DNA of 64,000 bases from Salipiger mangrovisoli (lineage in GTDB: Bacteria; Pseudomonadota; Alphaproteobacteria; Rhodobacterales; Rhodobacteraceae). Shown piece by piece: positions 41,643-50,272 of the stretch. How positions within the stretch are numbered: position 1 is the first letter of the stretch; each line of letters begins with the position of its first letter. Position numbers and translations under genes: made by a program. The notes beneath the pieces were generated by a model. That model was not told the origin of the DNA and made no database searches. It worked only from the letters and a program-made list of their open reading frames with translations. The stretch is taken from positions 101,844-165,843 of the forward strand of contig NZ_JADFFK010000014.1 in assembly GCF_015223355.1 (NCBI RefSeq). Direction: 5' to 3'.

Positions 41643-42936
41643 ACTGATCGACCTGCCGCTACGCGCCCAGCTCTCCCTGATCGACAGCGGCGCTGCGCAG
41701 CCCCAGGACATCGACGCCGCCACCTGCGCCCGAATCGCGCGCCGGGATCCCGACTTGCGGTCGATCGTCCACATGGGCGCCACCGACGCGCGATGCCCTA
41801 TCGGCATAAAGGACATTTTCGACGTCGACGGCATGCCCACACGTTGCGGCTCTCATGCCCATCGCGGCACGGGAGTAGAGGCGACCGCCGTCACCCGCCT
41901 GCGCGCGGCGGGACTGACTCCGCGCGCGAAACTTGCCACCTATGAGTACGCGCTGACCGGCCCCGCCTGGGATCAGCCCAACCCACCCGCCCGCAATCCG
42001 TGGAATGTCGAACACATCACCGGCGGTTCTTCTTCCGGTTCGGCGGCGGCCGTGGCGGGCGGTCTGTTCCGTGCCGCCCTCGGCACCGATACAGGCGGCT
42101 CGATCCGCGCACCGGCAGCCTATTGCGGTATCGTCGGACTGAAACCCACGCATGGGTTGGTGCCCGAGGATGGCTGCTTCCCGCTTTCGCCGAGCCTCGA
42201 CGTCATCGGCCCGCTCGCCGCCTGCGTAGAGGATGCTGCCTTCGTCATGGAGGCACTGGCACCGGAGAGCGCGGCGACGCGCGACCTGGGACAGGGCATC
42301 GCCGGGCTGAGGATCGGTTACGCCCGGGACTGGTTCGCCACGGACAAGGATTGCCACCCGGACCTGCTGCGCGCCATGGACGACGCGGCGGCGCTGCTGA
42401 CGCGACTTGGCGCTCGCATCGATTTGGTGACGCTCTCTCCTTACGCCCCGCTCGAGGCGGCAGGTTGCGTCATCATTCAGGCCGAGGCCTGGGAAATTCA
42501 CAAGGGCCGGCTCGCCACGTCTTGGGAGGAGTACGGCGTTGACGCCCGGCGCAACCTTTTCACGGGCGCGATCCTGACACCGGAGCACGTTACGGCGGCA
42601 ATGCAGCTCGCGCGCAGCTTCCGCGCCGAGGTGGATGAGAACCTGGCGGAATACAGCGCACTTCTGGCCCCGACAACGCTCGCACCTGCGCCGAAGTTTT
42701 CCGATTTCGAGGACGGGCCGTTTTGGACCGCGATGCGCACCCTGCCGTTCAACATGACGGGGCATCCGGCCATTTCCGTCCCCTGCGGCTTCGCGGGCAA
42801 CGGGCTACCGCTCGGGATGCAGTTGATCGGCGCGCGGAACGCCGAGGCGCTGCTCTGTCGTATCGGACACGCCTTCGAACAGGCCAGCGACAGCACCGCG
42901 CGCCCCGCGCTCGCGCCCGACCCGGCAAACGCCTGA
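41635..42936 (+). CDS. Amidase-signature hydrolase (AtzE/GatA-like)
   Basis: A 433-residue amidase-signature enzyme with the Ser-cisSer-Lys triad: Lys59 in PIGIKDIFDVDG, the Ser cluster 132-134 in GGSSSGSAAAV and the nucleophile Ser156 in DTGGSIRAPA. It hydrolyses a carboxamide or carbamoyl group. GTG start at 41635, overlapping the short upstream gene, with GGAGAG as ribosome site. AtzE-type enzymes act on carboxybiuret and related small amides with an AtzG partner. The substrate here is unknown but would release ammonia or an amine. Followed by a strong terminator. Confidence 0.88.
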   Translation: MTELIDLPLRAQLSLIDSGAAQPQDIDAATCARIARRDPDLRSIVHMGATDARCPIGIKDIFDVDGMPTRCGSHAHRGTGVEATAVTRLRAAGLTPRAKLATYEYALTGPAWDQPNPPARNPWNVEHITGGSSSGSAAAVAGGLFRAALGTDTGGSIRAPAAYCGIVGLKPTHGLVPEDGCFPLSPSLDVIGPLAACVEDAAFVMEALAPESAATRDLGQGIAGLRIGYARDWFATDKDCHPDLLRAMDDAAALLTRLGARIDLVTLSPYAPLEAAGCVIIQAEAWEIHKGRLATSWEEYGVDARRNLFTGAILTPEHVTAAMQLARSFRAEVDENLAEYSALLAPTTLAPAPKFSDFEDGPFWTAMRTLPFNMTGHPAISVPCGFAGNGLPLGMQLIGARNAEALLCRIGHAFEQASDSTARPALAPDPANA

Positions 42937-42941
42937 CGGAA

Positions 42942-42970
42942 AACTCCGGGCGCCTCGAGCGCCCGGAGTT
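42942..42970. terminator. Bidirectional rho-independent terminator between amidase and dehydrogenase genes
   Basis: AACTCCGGGCGC and GCGCCCGGAGTT form a perfect 12-bp stem with a 5-nt loop. CCTTTT follows on the plus strand and the minus strand also ends in TTTT. It serves both convergent genes. Confidence 0.88.
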
Positions 42971-42997
42971 CCTTTTGCCACCGTTTATCGTAGATCT

Positions 42998-44287
42998 TCA
43001 GGCTTTCACCTGCATCCGGTCCAGCCGCAGTTGCGCTGCGCGGTAGTGGCCTTCCAGCGTCTCAGACGCAGCTTGCCGTGCCGCGGGAGGGGCCACCTGG
43101 CGCACGCCTTCTTCGGTCAGCCACTGATGCGTCACGGTCTTGATGTAGGTTCCGACCCAAAGACCGCCGGTATAGCGCCCCGCGCCCATGGTCGGCAGCG
43201 TGTGATTGGTGCCGGAGCACTTGTCGGAATAGACCACGGAAGAGTTCGTACCGATGAAGAGTGAGCCGTAGTGGCGCAGCTTCTTCGACAGTCCGTGCGC
43301 GTCCTTGGTATGGACCTGCAGATGCTCCGCCGCCACGATATCCGAATAGGCGATCATCGTCGCCTCGTCGCGGCAGACCACGATCTCGCCGTAGTCGCGC
43401 CAGGCCTGTCCAGCTGTCTCCGCTGTTGAAAGGGTCTCGAGCTGGACATCCACCTCCTTCAGCACCGCCTTGGCCAGCGCGGCATCGGTGGTGATCAGGC
43501 CGACGCGCGTGCGCGTGTCATGCTCCGCCTGCGCCAAGAGATCTGTCGCCAGCATCTCTGCGTCGCCGGTGTGATCCGCCAGCACGAAGATTTCTGACGG
43601 CCCCGCCAGCTGATCGATCCCGACCGGGCCGAAGACCTGCCGCTTGGCCTCGTTGACGAAGGCATTGCCCGGGCCGACGATCTTGTCCACCGCCGGTACG
43701 CTTTCCGTTCCCAGCGCCATGGCGGCGATCGCCTGCGCGCCGCCGATGCGAAAGATCCGGTCAGCGCCGGAAAGGTGACAGCCGGCGATCATCGCCTCGT
43801 GGGCGTTCGGCGGCAGGCAGGCGATGACCTCTTCGCAACCGGCAACCTTGGCCGGAACGATGCTCATGATCGGCGCCGAGAGCAGCGGGTAGCGCCCGCC
43901 GGGCACGTAGCAGCCGACCCGCTCCAGCGGGATGTTGCGATGGCCCAAATGAACGCCTGGCCGCACCTCAACCTCGATTTCGGAGAGCGAGCCGAGCTGC
44001 GCCTCAGCGAAGGCGCGCACGTTGGCGATTGCGAATTCGGTGTCGGCACGGGTCTGCGGATCCATCCGGGTCACGGCGGCCTCACGCTCTGCCGGCGTCA
44101 CCTCGAACCGCTCCAGATCCGCATTGTCGAAGCGTGCAGAATACTCGCGCACGGCAGCATCGCCTTCTGCCTTCACGCGCGTGAGGATTTCGGAGACCAG
44201 CGCCTCGATAGGCGCATTGTCGGCCCAGGCATCGCGGGCCGGAGACTTGACGAAGGTGAGACCTTCGGGAAGGGGGAGACGGGGCAT
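42998..44287 (-). CDS. Histidinol-dehydrogenase-family enzyme, HpsN-like, copy 2
   Basis: A 429-residue zinc NAD dehydrogenase of the HisD/HpsN family with the zinc pair in LLAQAEHD, the catalytic Glu-His in [23 protein letters not shown] and the C-terminal His in LEGHYRAAQ. ATG at 44287 was chosen for its ideal ribosome site (AGGAGGTAGC). It is clearly diverged from copy 1, so the two likely oxidise different alcohols. Two LacI-type operators lie 20-90 bp upstream. Histidine synthesis is unlikely because no other his gene is present. Confidence 0.82.
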   Translation of the reverse strand: MPRLPLPEGLTFVKSPARDAWADNAPIEALVSEILTRVKAEGDAAVREYSARFDNADLERFEVTPAEREAAVTRMDPQTRADTEFAIANVRAFAEAQLGSLSEIEVEVRPGVHLGHRNIPLERVGCYVPGGRYPLLSAPIMSIVPAKVAGCEEVIACLPPNAHEAMIAGCHLSGADRIFRIGGAQAIAAMALGTESVPAVDKIVGPGNAFVNEAKRQVFGPVGIDQLAGPSEIFVLADHTGDAEMLATDLLAQAEHDTRTRVGLITTDAALAKAVLKEVDVQLETLSTAETAGQAWRDYGEIVVCRDEATMIAYSDIVAAEHLQVHTKDAHGLSKKLRHYGSLFIGTNSSVVYSDKCSGTNHTLPTMGAGRYTGGLWVGTYIKTVTHQWLTEEGVRQVAPPAARQAASETLEGHYRAAQLRLDRMQVKA

Positions 44288-44306
44288 GCTACCTCCTACG
44301 GGCAAA

Positions 44307-44322
44307 TTGAATACGTCTGCAA
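44307..44322. promoter_or_regulatory. LacI-type operator copy 7 upstream of HpsN-like copy 2
   Basis: TTGAATACGTCTGCAA keeps the outer half-sites (TTGAATAC and inverted TTGCAGAC) and the central CG. It lies 20 bp before the dehydrogenase start. Confidence 0.6.
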
Positions 44323-44360
44323 TAGCGGTAGTTCCACATGCTCGAATCTGCAAGAAGAGT

Positions 44361-44376
44361 TTGCATGCGTATGCAT
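44361..44376. promoter_or_regulatory. LacI-type operator copy 8 upstream of HpsN-like copy 2
   Basis: TTGCATGCGTATGCAT is the most symmetric copy (TTGCATGC against inverted ATGCATAC) with the central CG. The pair with copy 7 is spaced 54 bp centre to centre. Confidence 0.65.
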
Positions 44377-44407
44377 TTTTACCCCTGACGCTGCTCCGGC
44401 ATGCCTG

Positions 44408-45838
44408 TCAGGGCGCCGCAAGCTCAGCAGAGCGGCTCACGGCCACCGCGGCTGCGAACCTGTCCAGATAGTCCTTCGCAAGCCGTCTTGGCTCGAAACA
44501 CCCGAAGGTGGGCCGATACTCCATGCCACCCCCCTCTGCTTCCGAGGCCAACAAGAGGGTGCCAAGGCCGGTCAGCTCCGGCATCTGCGCAGGGCGCACG
44601 ACGCGGCCCGTGACATCGGAAAGAAATTGCGTGAAATACCGGTTGCGGCTCATGCCCCCGTCGATGAACAGGTCTCCACTGACGGGAATGCACAGGTCCA
44701 TCGCCGCGATAACTTCCGACGCTCGGAATGCGATGCCTTCCAGCATCGATTGCATCATGTCCTGCCGCGTATGCTCCAGCGAGAGCCCAGTCCAGAGCCC
44801 GCGTGCACGCGGCTCCCAATGTGGGCAGCCAAGCCCAGTCAGCGCCGGCACGAAAACAAGGCCGCGCGACACCGCCGGGGGCGCCGCGGGCTCGTTCAGT
44901 TCCGCATAGTCATCGAAGAGCCGCAGCGACCGCGCCCAGTCTATGGCCGCCGATGCGGTGAACACGCCGCCATCCACGGCGTAGACCGGCGGAGCGTCTT
45001 GCCTGCGCCACGCGACGGTGGGTAGGAGCCCGAGGTCCGGGCGGTCGACAATCTCCGCCCCTGTGGTCATCAAGGCAAAGGCTCCGGTGCCGAAAGTGAT
45101 CTTTGCCTCTCCCCGGTTCCGGCAACCGAACCCGAAGAGGGCCGCCTGTTGATCGACCACGCTTGCCGTGACCGGGACCGGGCCGTGCGCGGTATTCATC
45201 GCGCCGAAGTCACCGGTGGTCGACACGATCTCCGGCAGGCACTGGATCGGCACTCCGAAGATCTCGCAGAGCGTTTCATCCCAGTGCAGCGTGCGCAGGT
45301 TCATCAAGGACGTGCGGCTGGCCGTCGAGACGTCGGTGACACATCGACCCGTCAGGTGCTGCAGGAAGAAGGCGTCCGTGGTGCCAAGCCGCAAGCGACC
45401 CCGCCGCAATGCGTCCTGCGCGGCGGGATGGTTGCGAACGATCCAGCCGAGCTTCGCCGCGCTGAAGTAGGGTTCGAGTGGCAGGCCCGCCCGCGCCTGC
45501 ACATCCCCAGCGCATCCGTGCCGGCGCAGCCTATCAAGATCCGCCAGGGTCCGGCTATCCTGCCAGGTGATCACCGGCGTCAGGGCTTCTCCGGTCAGCG
45601 CATCCCAGGCCAGGCAACTTTCGCCCTGGTTGTCGATCCCGATCGCCTCTGCGGGCCCGGCCGCGTCCGCGCAGCTCCGCAGGTTGGCCAGCAGTTCCGC
45701 CGGGTCCTGCTCAACACAGCCACCGTGCAAAAGGCGCTGCGCATGTGCGACCGCGTGGAGGACCACACAGTGGCCCTGATCGTTCAAGGCAATGGCCCGC
45801 GTGCTCGTGGTCCCTTGGTCGAGTGCCACCACCCGCAT
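44408..45838 (-). CDS. glpK: FGGY-family kinase, glycerol kinase-like
   Basis: A 476-residue sugar/polyol kinase. The N-terminal phosphate-binding DQGTTSTRAI (about 6-15) is typical of glycerol kinase. Further family blocks are GIDNQGES, VITWQDSRT, the ATP-binding ITFGTGAFALM, VFVPALTGLGCPHWEPRARG and FIDGGMSRNRYFTQFLSDV. It phosphorylates glycerol or a related polyol. The ATG at 45838 overlaps the stop of the upstream flavoprotein gene. Operon with two glycerol-3-phosphate-dehydrogenase-type flavoproteins supports glycerol or a close analogue as substrate. Confidence 0.8.
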   Translation of the reverse strand: MRVVALDQGTTSTRAIALNDQGHCVVLHAVAHAQRLLHGGCVEQDPAELLANLRSCADAAGPAEAIGIDNQGESCLAWDALTGEALTPVITWQDSRTLADLDRLRRHGCAGDVQARAGLPLEPYFSAAKLGWIVRNHPAAQDALRRGRLRLGTTDAFFLQHLTGRCVTDVSTASRTSLMNLRTLHWDETLCEIFGVPIQCLPEIVSTTGDFGAMNTAHGPVPVTASVVDQQAALFGFGCRNRGEAKITFGTGAFALMTTGAEIVDRPDLGLLPTVAWRRQDAPPVYAVDGGVFTASAAIDWARSLRLFDDYAELNEPAAPPAVSRGLVFVPALTGLGCPHWEPRARGLWTGLSLEHTRQDMMQSMLEGIAFRASEVIAAMDLCIPVSGDLFIDGGMSRNRYFTQFLSDVTGRVVRPAQMPELTGLGTLLLASEAEGGGMEYRPTFGCFEPRRLAKDYLDRFAAAVAVSRSAELAAP

Positions 45839-47091
45839 CAGCGCACCTCCACACGAGAAACCACGATGTCCGCCTCGGGTCGTGCGGCGAGTATCTTGTC
45901 CAACGGAAGATGCACGCGGCGCACCGGCCGCGCCTTGCCAGCACCCGACCACAGCACGCGTCCGGCGCTGGTCGCCTGCAAAACGCCGTTTAGCGGAAGC
46001 GCGAGGCCGACATGCAACGGGCCGCTGGCGGACGATTCACGGCCGATGACCACCCGCTGCGGCGAGACGAAACCGATGGCCGGGTCTTCCGCGCGGATCG
46101 CGACCGTGTGCCGGTCCATGTCCCTTGGCCGCGCCAGATCGGCCACCACATGCGCCGCCGCCCGCCGCCCCTCGCGCCAACAGAACCCCGAGGTTTCGGC
46201 GGGGCGGAGCAGATTCCCGGCGGCGAAAAAGGCCGGGTCGGAACAGCGGCCGTGCTGATCGGTTACCGGCCCTCCACTCAACGGATCGACCTCGAGATGT
46301 GACGCCCGCAGCAAAGCGCTTTCCGGGAGGAACCGGCCAGAGATGATGACGCCGTCCGTCTCGATGGCCAGCCGCTGGCCCGTCATGTCGGTGAAGCTGA
46401 CCGCCTCTACCCGGCCCTTACCCCTGATTGCGAGGTCCGAAACCCCGGTATGGAGAGGCACGCCCCGAAGCCGGAGGTAGAGCTGCAGTTGGCCGGGGGC
46501 GAGCGTATTCGGTTCTTCTTCGACCATCGCGACGGGTCGGATGCCGAGGTGCGCGCAGGTCTGGATCGCCGAGTAGCTGACAAGTTCGGAGCCGAGAATT
46601 ATCGGGCGTCGAAAGGGAGCTTGTCCCGCGAGATAGACCATTCCCTGCAACGCGCCCGTGGTGACTATCCCCGAAGGTCTGTCGCCGGAAATCATGCGCT
46701 GCGCCCGCGAAGCCTCACGCACCCCGGTGCAGAGCACCACGCGCTCGGCCCGGACCGTGTAGGCATACCCATCCTGCACCACCTCCAGCCCACCTCCCGG
46801 CAACAGGCGGCTGACGGTGGCACCCGTGCGCAGATCGACGCCGACAGCACAGGCAGCGGCGACGTTGCGCCGCGCGTAGTCTGGCCCCTTCATCAAGCGC
46901 CCGTATTCGCGCAGACCGAAAGGATAGTGCCCGCAGTGACGTGGGACACCGCCTGCCGATTGCTCGCGCTCCAGGACGACGACGTTTTTCGCGCCTAGCC
47001 GCCGAGCCTCCGCCGCAAGCGCAAGACCGGCTGACCCGCCACCCACAATCGCAATGCAGCACTGTTCCGTAGCGATTGCCCGCTCAGTCAT
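45838..47091 (-). CDS. FAD/NAD-linked oxidoreductase of the glycerol-3-phosphate operon
   Basis: A 417-residue pyridine nucleotide-disulfide-type flavoprotein: FAD motif AIVGGGSAGLALAAEARRLG near the N-terminus, ARRNVAAACAVGVD and VVLCTGVREASRAQ, a second Rossmann segment around PIILGSELVSYSAI, and the FAD-contacting DPAFFAAGNLLRPAETSG. Similar proteins are encoded next to GlpA-like dehydrogenases and pass their electrons on. The start (ATG at 47091) lies 8 bp inside the upstream GlpA-like gene. The role as an electron-transfer partner is inferred from context. Confidence 0.8.
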   Translation of the reverse strand: MTERAIATEQCCIAIVGGGSAGLALAAEARRLGAKNVVVLEREQSAGGVPRHCGHYPFGLREYGRLMKGPDYARRNVAAACAVGVDLRTGATVSRLLPGGGLEVVQDGYAYTVRAERVVLCTGVREASRAQRMISGDRPSGIVTTGALQGMVYLAGQAPFRRPIILGSELVSYSAIQTCAHLGIRPVAMVEEEPNTLAPGQLQLYLRLRGVPLHTGVSDLAIRGKGRVEAVSFTDMTGQRLAIETDGVIISGRFLPESALLRASHLEVDPLSGGPVTDQHGRCSDPAFFAAGNLLRPAETSGFCWREGRRAAAHVVADLARPRDMDRHTVAIRAEDPAIGFVSPQRVVIGRESSASGPLHVGLALPLNGVLQATSAGRVLWSGAGKARPVRRVHLPLDKILAARPEADIVVSRVEVR

Positions 47092-48496
47092 GGTCTTTTC
47101 CTTCCGACATTCCCGTGGGCACATCCATCGGCACCTCGAGGCGTCCGGTTGTTATTCGGGCCAGTTCCGGCAGGCAGTAGAAGCCCTGACATCGGCCCAT
47201 CGTCACCCGAGTCCGCCGCTTCAGCCCCTGTAGACTTGCCGGAGGCATCGGACCGGTCAGCACACGTTCGATCTCGCGCCGAGTCACCAGCTCGCAATGG
47301 CAGACGATCCCGTCATGCCCATCACATTGCCAGTCTCTCGGGTGATGTTCGGAAAGCCGATCCACCAGTGGGATGACAGGCTCGGTCAGTGGCGTGCCGA
47401 GCGGCCCGATCATTTCAGCCACGTGACGAGCAATGCCAAGCGCGGCACTCAGGCCGGTGGAGCGGATCGCACCGACGGTCACGTAGCCGTCCTCCTGCAT
47501 CACCTGGTACTCCGGGAATTCGCAGGCGGGGCGCAGGCCCGCATAAGTTGCCGTTATCTCGCAGTCGGCCAGTCCCGGCAGCATCTTGATGCCCTGCCCA
47601 CGCAGCGCTTCCAGCGTCGCGCGGTCCGTGGATGCATCCTCTCTGTCGTCCTGGTCTTCGGCAGTTGGCCCCACGAGCAGATTTCCGAAGATTGTCCGGC
47701 AGACCACGATCCCTTTGGTCGTCTTTGACGGAACAGGCAACAGGATGGCGGAGGCCAATGCCGAGGCGGGCTTGTCGAAGACAACGAACTGCCCCTTGCG
47801 CGGCCGTATCTTGAAGGTCGATCGGCCCAGCAGGCGCCGGTCAACCACGTCGCCGTAAAGACCCGCGCAATTGATCACATAATGGGCGTGCACGTCACCC
47901 GTGCTTGTGTTCAGCGTCCAGATTTCCTTCCCTCGGTGCCCGCCCAGGACTTCGGCACCGCGCCGCAGGCTCGCCCCGTTCGCCAGCGCCTGGAGAATAT
48001 AGGCATGCGCCGTGGTCCATGGGTCGATGAGATATTCCCCCGGCACCTCGAAGCCCCCCAGCACATCGCGCGAAAGGTTCGGCTCCCGTCGCAGGATCTC
48101 GTCCCGTTCAAGGGGCGCGACGTCAGGAACCCCGTTGCGATGTGCCTTCCCGATCAGCCCCGGCAGGGCCGCCAACTGCTCGGTCGTCCACGCCAACACC
48201 ATGGCGCCGCTTTTAAGGATCGGTAGGTTCAGCGCGGGCGCAATGTTCAGGTACTCGGCATATCCGGACGCCACGCAAGCCTGTTCGAGCGAGCCCGGCG
48301 GCGCATCGAACCCGGTGTGGAGGATCGCGCTGTTCCCTTTCGACGCGCCGTCCAACACGTCGCGCGCCTTCTCGAGCACCACAACGCGCGCGCCATCCAG
48401 CGTCAACCGCCGCGCAATGGCGCACCCGACGACCCCGGCGCCGATGATCGCGACATCAAAGGGCGCGCCCCCGGGGCTTCGACCGTGATCTGACAT
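47084..48496 (-). CDS. GlpA-like FAD glycerol-3-phosphate dehydrogenase with BFD [2Fe-2S] domain
   Basis: A 470-residue flavoprotein: FAD motif IIGAGVVGCAIARRL near the N-terminus, a DAO/GlpA-type body (LHTGFDAPPGSLE, INCAGLYGDVVD, RKGQFVVFDK) and a C-terminal BFD-like iron-sulfur domain with the Cys set IVCHCELVTRREIERV and MGRCQGFYCLPEL. This layout is that of anaerobic-type GlpA proteins. The start (ATG at 48496, GGAGGG upstream) follows family length. First gene of the minus-strand three-gene operon, divergent from a GlpR-type regulator 201 bp away. Confidence 0.85.
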   Translation of the reverse strand: MSDHGRSPGGAPFDVAIIGAGVVGCAIARRLTLDGARVVVLEKARDVLDGASKGNSAILHTGFDAPPGSLEQACVASGYAEYLNIAPALNLPILKSGAMVLAWTTEQLAALPGLIGKAHRNGVPDVAPLERDEILRREPNLSRDVLGGFEVPGEYLIDPWTTAHAYILQALANGASLRRGAEVLGGHRGKEIWTLNTSTGDVHAHYVINCAGLYGDVVDRRLLGRSTFKIRPRKGQFVVFDKPASALASAILLPVPSKTTKGIVVCRTIFGNLLVGPTAEDQDDREDASTDRATLEALRGQGIKMLPGLADCEITATYAGLRPACEFPEYQVMQEDGYVTVGAIRSTGLSAALGIARHVAEMIGPLGTPLTEPVIPLVDRLSEHHPRDWQCDGHDGIVCHCELVTRREIERVLTGPMPPASLQGLKRRTRVTMGRCQGFYCLPELARITTGRLEVPMDVPTGMSEGKDHD

Positions 48497-48697
48497 GAAG
48501 GACCCTCCGTCAATGTGCTGACTGTCATGGCTCATTTTGACCGTTCGGGCAAATGATTCTCGACATAACGCTCCTAACGGGCACGAACTTCGCGAATTCC
48601 ATCCCGATAGCGCATCGATAAATGCCCGATCAGTCATTATTGCATGGACCCGCCGCGCCCCCTGCGATAGGTTGGGACAACCGCACGGAGGAACGCC
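48497..48697. promoter_or_regulatory. Divergent promoter region of the glycerol-type operon and its regulator
   Basis: This 201-bp gap must hold promoters for both directions. It includes a small palindrome TTCGCGAA (48589-48596) and AT-richer patches. A DeoR/GlpR operator is expected but I could not define one with confidence. Confidence 0.4.
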
Positions 48698-49477
48698 ATG
48701 CCCGAGCCATTTCCATCTCGCCCGACCAAGCCGGAGTTGCGGCGCGCGAAAATGCTGGACATGATCGAGCAGGCTGGTCGCGCCTCTGTGGAGGAGTTGG
48801 CGGACCGCTTCTCGGCTTCGCTCGAAACCGTGCGGCGCGATCTGGGTGCGCTGGCCGAAAGCGGTGCCGTCCGCAAGGTGCATGGCGGTGCGGTGCGTGT
48901 AGAGTGGCGCGGCGAAGACTCGTTTGAAGACCGACTCGCAGCCAATGTCGGCGCGAAGCGCGAGATCGCGAAAAAGTTCGCCCGGATTGTCACGCCCGGT
49001 CAGTGCATCATGATGGACACCGGATCCACGACTTTGGCCTGTGCCCAGGCGCTGACGGGCATCCCGAACCTAACCGTGGTTACCAATTCGACGCGGATCG
49101 CCGACGCTGTGGCGCGCGCGGACAATGGATCGCGCGCCCAGCTTGTCGGCGGCACCTACCGGCCCGAAAATGCTCAGACGGTCGGCCCCCAGACCTGCAG
49201 CGAACTCCTTCGCTACCGGCCCGACATCACCGTTCTGACAATCCACGGTGTCGACAATGATGGGTGCTACGACTTCTCCGAAGACGAGGCGCAGGTGGCA
49301 CGGGCCATGGTGTCGGTCGCGCGCAAGGTTGTCCTGGTCTGCGATGCGTCAAAGCTTGAGCGGACGTCAACCTATCTGGTCTGCGGCCTAGACCGGGTTT
49401 CCCACGTGGTCACCAACCAGCTGCCTCGGGACCGATTGAGAAGCACCTTCGAGGCGGCTGGCATTGCCCTGCTTTGA
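48698..49477 (+). CDS. DeoR/GlpR-family regulator
   Basis: A 259-residue DeoR-type repressor: N-terminal winged helix (about 15-60, MLDMIEQAGRASVEELADRF, SLETVRRDLGALAESG) with the family KVHGGAVR turn, then a sugar-phosphate isomerase-like sensor domain (MMDTGSTTLACAQAL, LVGGTYRPEN, DASKLERTS). GlpR homologues sense glycerol-3-phosphate, which fits the divergent glycerol kinase operon. CGGAGG precedes the ATG. Confidence 0.9.
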   Translation: MPEPFPSRPTKPELRRAKMLDMIEQAGRASVEELADRFSASLETVRRDLGALAESGAVRKVHGGAVRVEWRGEDSFEDRLAANVGAKREIAKKFARIVTPGQCIMMDTGSTTLACAQALTGIPNLTVVTNSTRIADAVARADNGSRAQLVGGTYRPENAQTVGPQTCSELLRYRPDITVLTIHGVDNDGCYDFSEDEAQVARAMVSVARKVVLVCDASKLERTSTYLVCGLDRVSHVVTNQLPRDRLRSTFEAAGIALL

Positions 49478-50272
49478 ACACGTCCATCGACTGGTGTTCT
49501 GATCAATTCCAGAAAGGGCAGAAACACGTGCTTCACGCTCCAGGCTCATCGATTTTCACAGCCAGAAGATGACGGTTGCGGCGAGGGCAATGGCCGAGAG
49601 GAAGACTTTCGGACTTCGATCCTGGCGGGTTGCGACGCGGCGCCGGTCCTTGAGCCTGCCCAACATGATCTCGATGCGGTGGCATCGCTTGTAGCGGCGA
49701 CGATCATGTCCAAGACTTCTAGCACACGACTGCGGTTCGGCTGTTGCCAAGCCTTAGCCGTGGGCAGCCGGCCAGCAAGCCGCCCGCCTCCCCAAAAGCC
49801 TGTCCGTTGCGCCCGACCACGCGCGCCATCCGGTCGATAATCTCGTCTGGAATGGGCTGCGACGTCGCGACATTCATTCACGCGAGACCCTCGCCACCTG
49901 GGATGACGTGCACGCCCGTTAAAAGGACGATGCGGGCATCAGCCTCGTCCCAAGCGCCAACCATGACGTCGATCCTCAGGGGGCTCGGAGGTCCCGCGAC
50001 ACGGACAGGAAGGCTGTGGCGGAAGCCATCGAACAATTCTGCGCAGCCGAAATGCCTGACCGCCGTGCAAAGCGAAGGGACTGGGCCAAAGCCCTGATCT
50101 GCTCGCGCAGGCTTTGAAATTTTTGTGCGCCAACGCCGAACCTGATGCCGGGCGGACACTTGCGGAACCACGAAACCCGCTCCAGCCATCCGACCCAGCA
50201 CCGTCCCTTGTAATATCTTACGCGATATCTTATCGTGACCTTGAGACCGGGTTCCGCCAAATGGGAGGGGTA
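49478..50272. other. Intergenic region with mobile-element and unassigned remnants
   Basis: About 800 bp with no intact gene. It contains the IS5-family remnant (49556-49702). On the minus strand near 49740-50090 there are protein-like stretches such as IPDEIIDRMARVVGRNG and IDVMVGAWDEADARIVLL in shifted frames, possibly a second broken gene that I cannot name. Near 50213-50232 ATATCTTA is repeated directly, just before the GntR gene. Confidence 0.4.
49556..49702 (-). pseudogene. IS5-family transposase C-terminal remnant
   Basis: Forty-eight residues (RYKRCHRIEIMLGRLKD, RRVATRQDRSPK, FLSAIALAATVIFWL) match the conserved C-terminal Y(2)R(3)E(6)R region and tail of IS5-family DDE transposases, including the catalytic Glu environment (HRIEIMLGRLKD). 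The upstream part of the gene is missing or frameshifted, so it is a dead fragment. It lies between the glycerol-type unit and the amine operon and may mark an old recombination point. Confidence 0.75.

Noticed and set aside
24833..44287. Naming the island a DHPS (sulfopropanediol) pathway because of HpsN-like enzymes
   Set aside because: No sulfolactate-processing gene (suyAB, hpsP, slcC type) or sulfite handling is present; the importer and accessory genes differ.
44361..44376. Interpreting TTGCATGCGTATGCAT as a chance repeat of GCATGC
   Set aside because: The same 16-bp pattern with central CG recurs upstream of several operons, so chance is a poor explanation.
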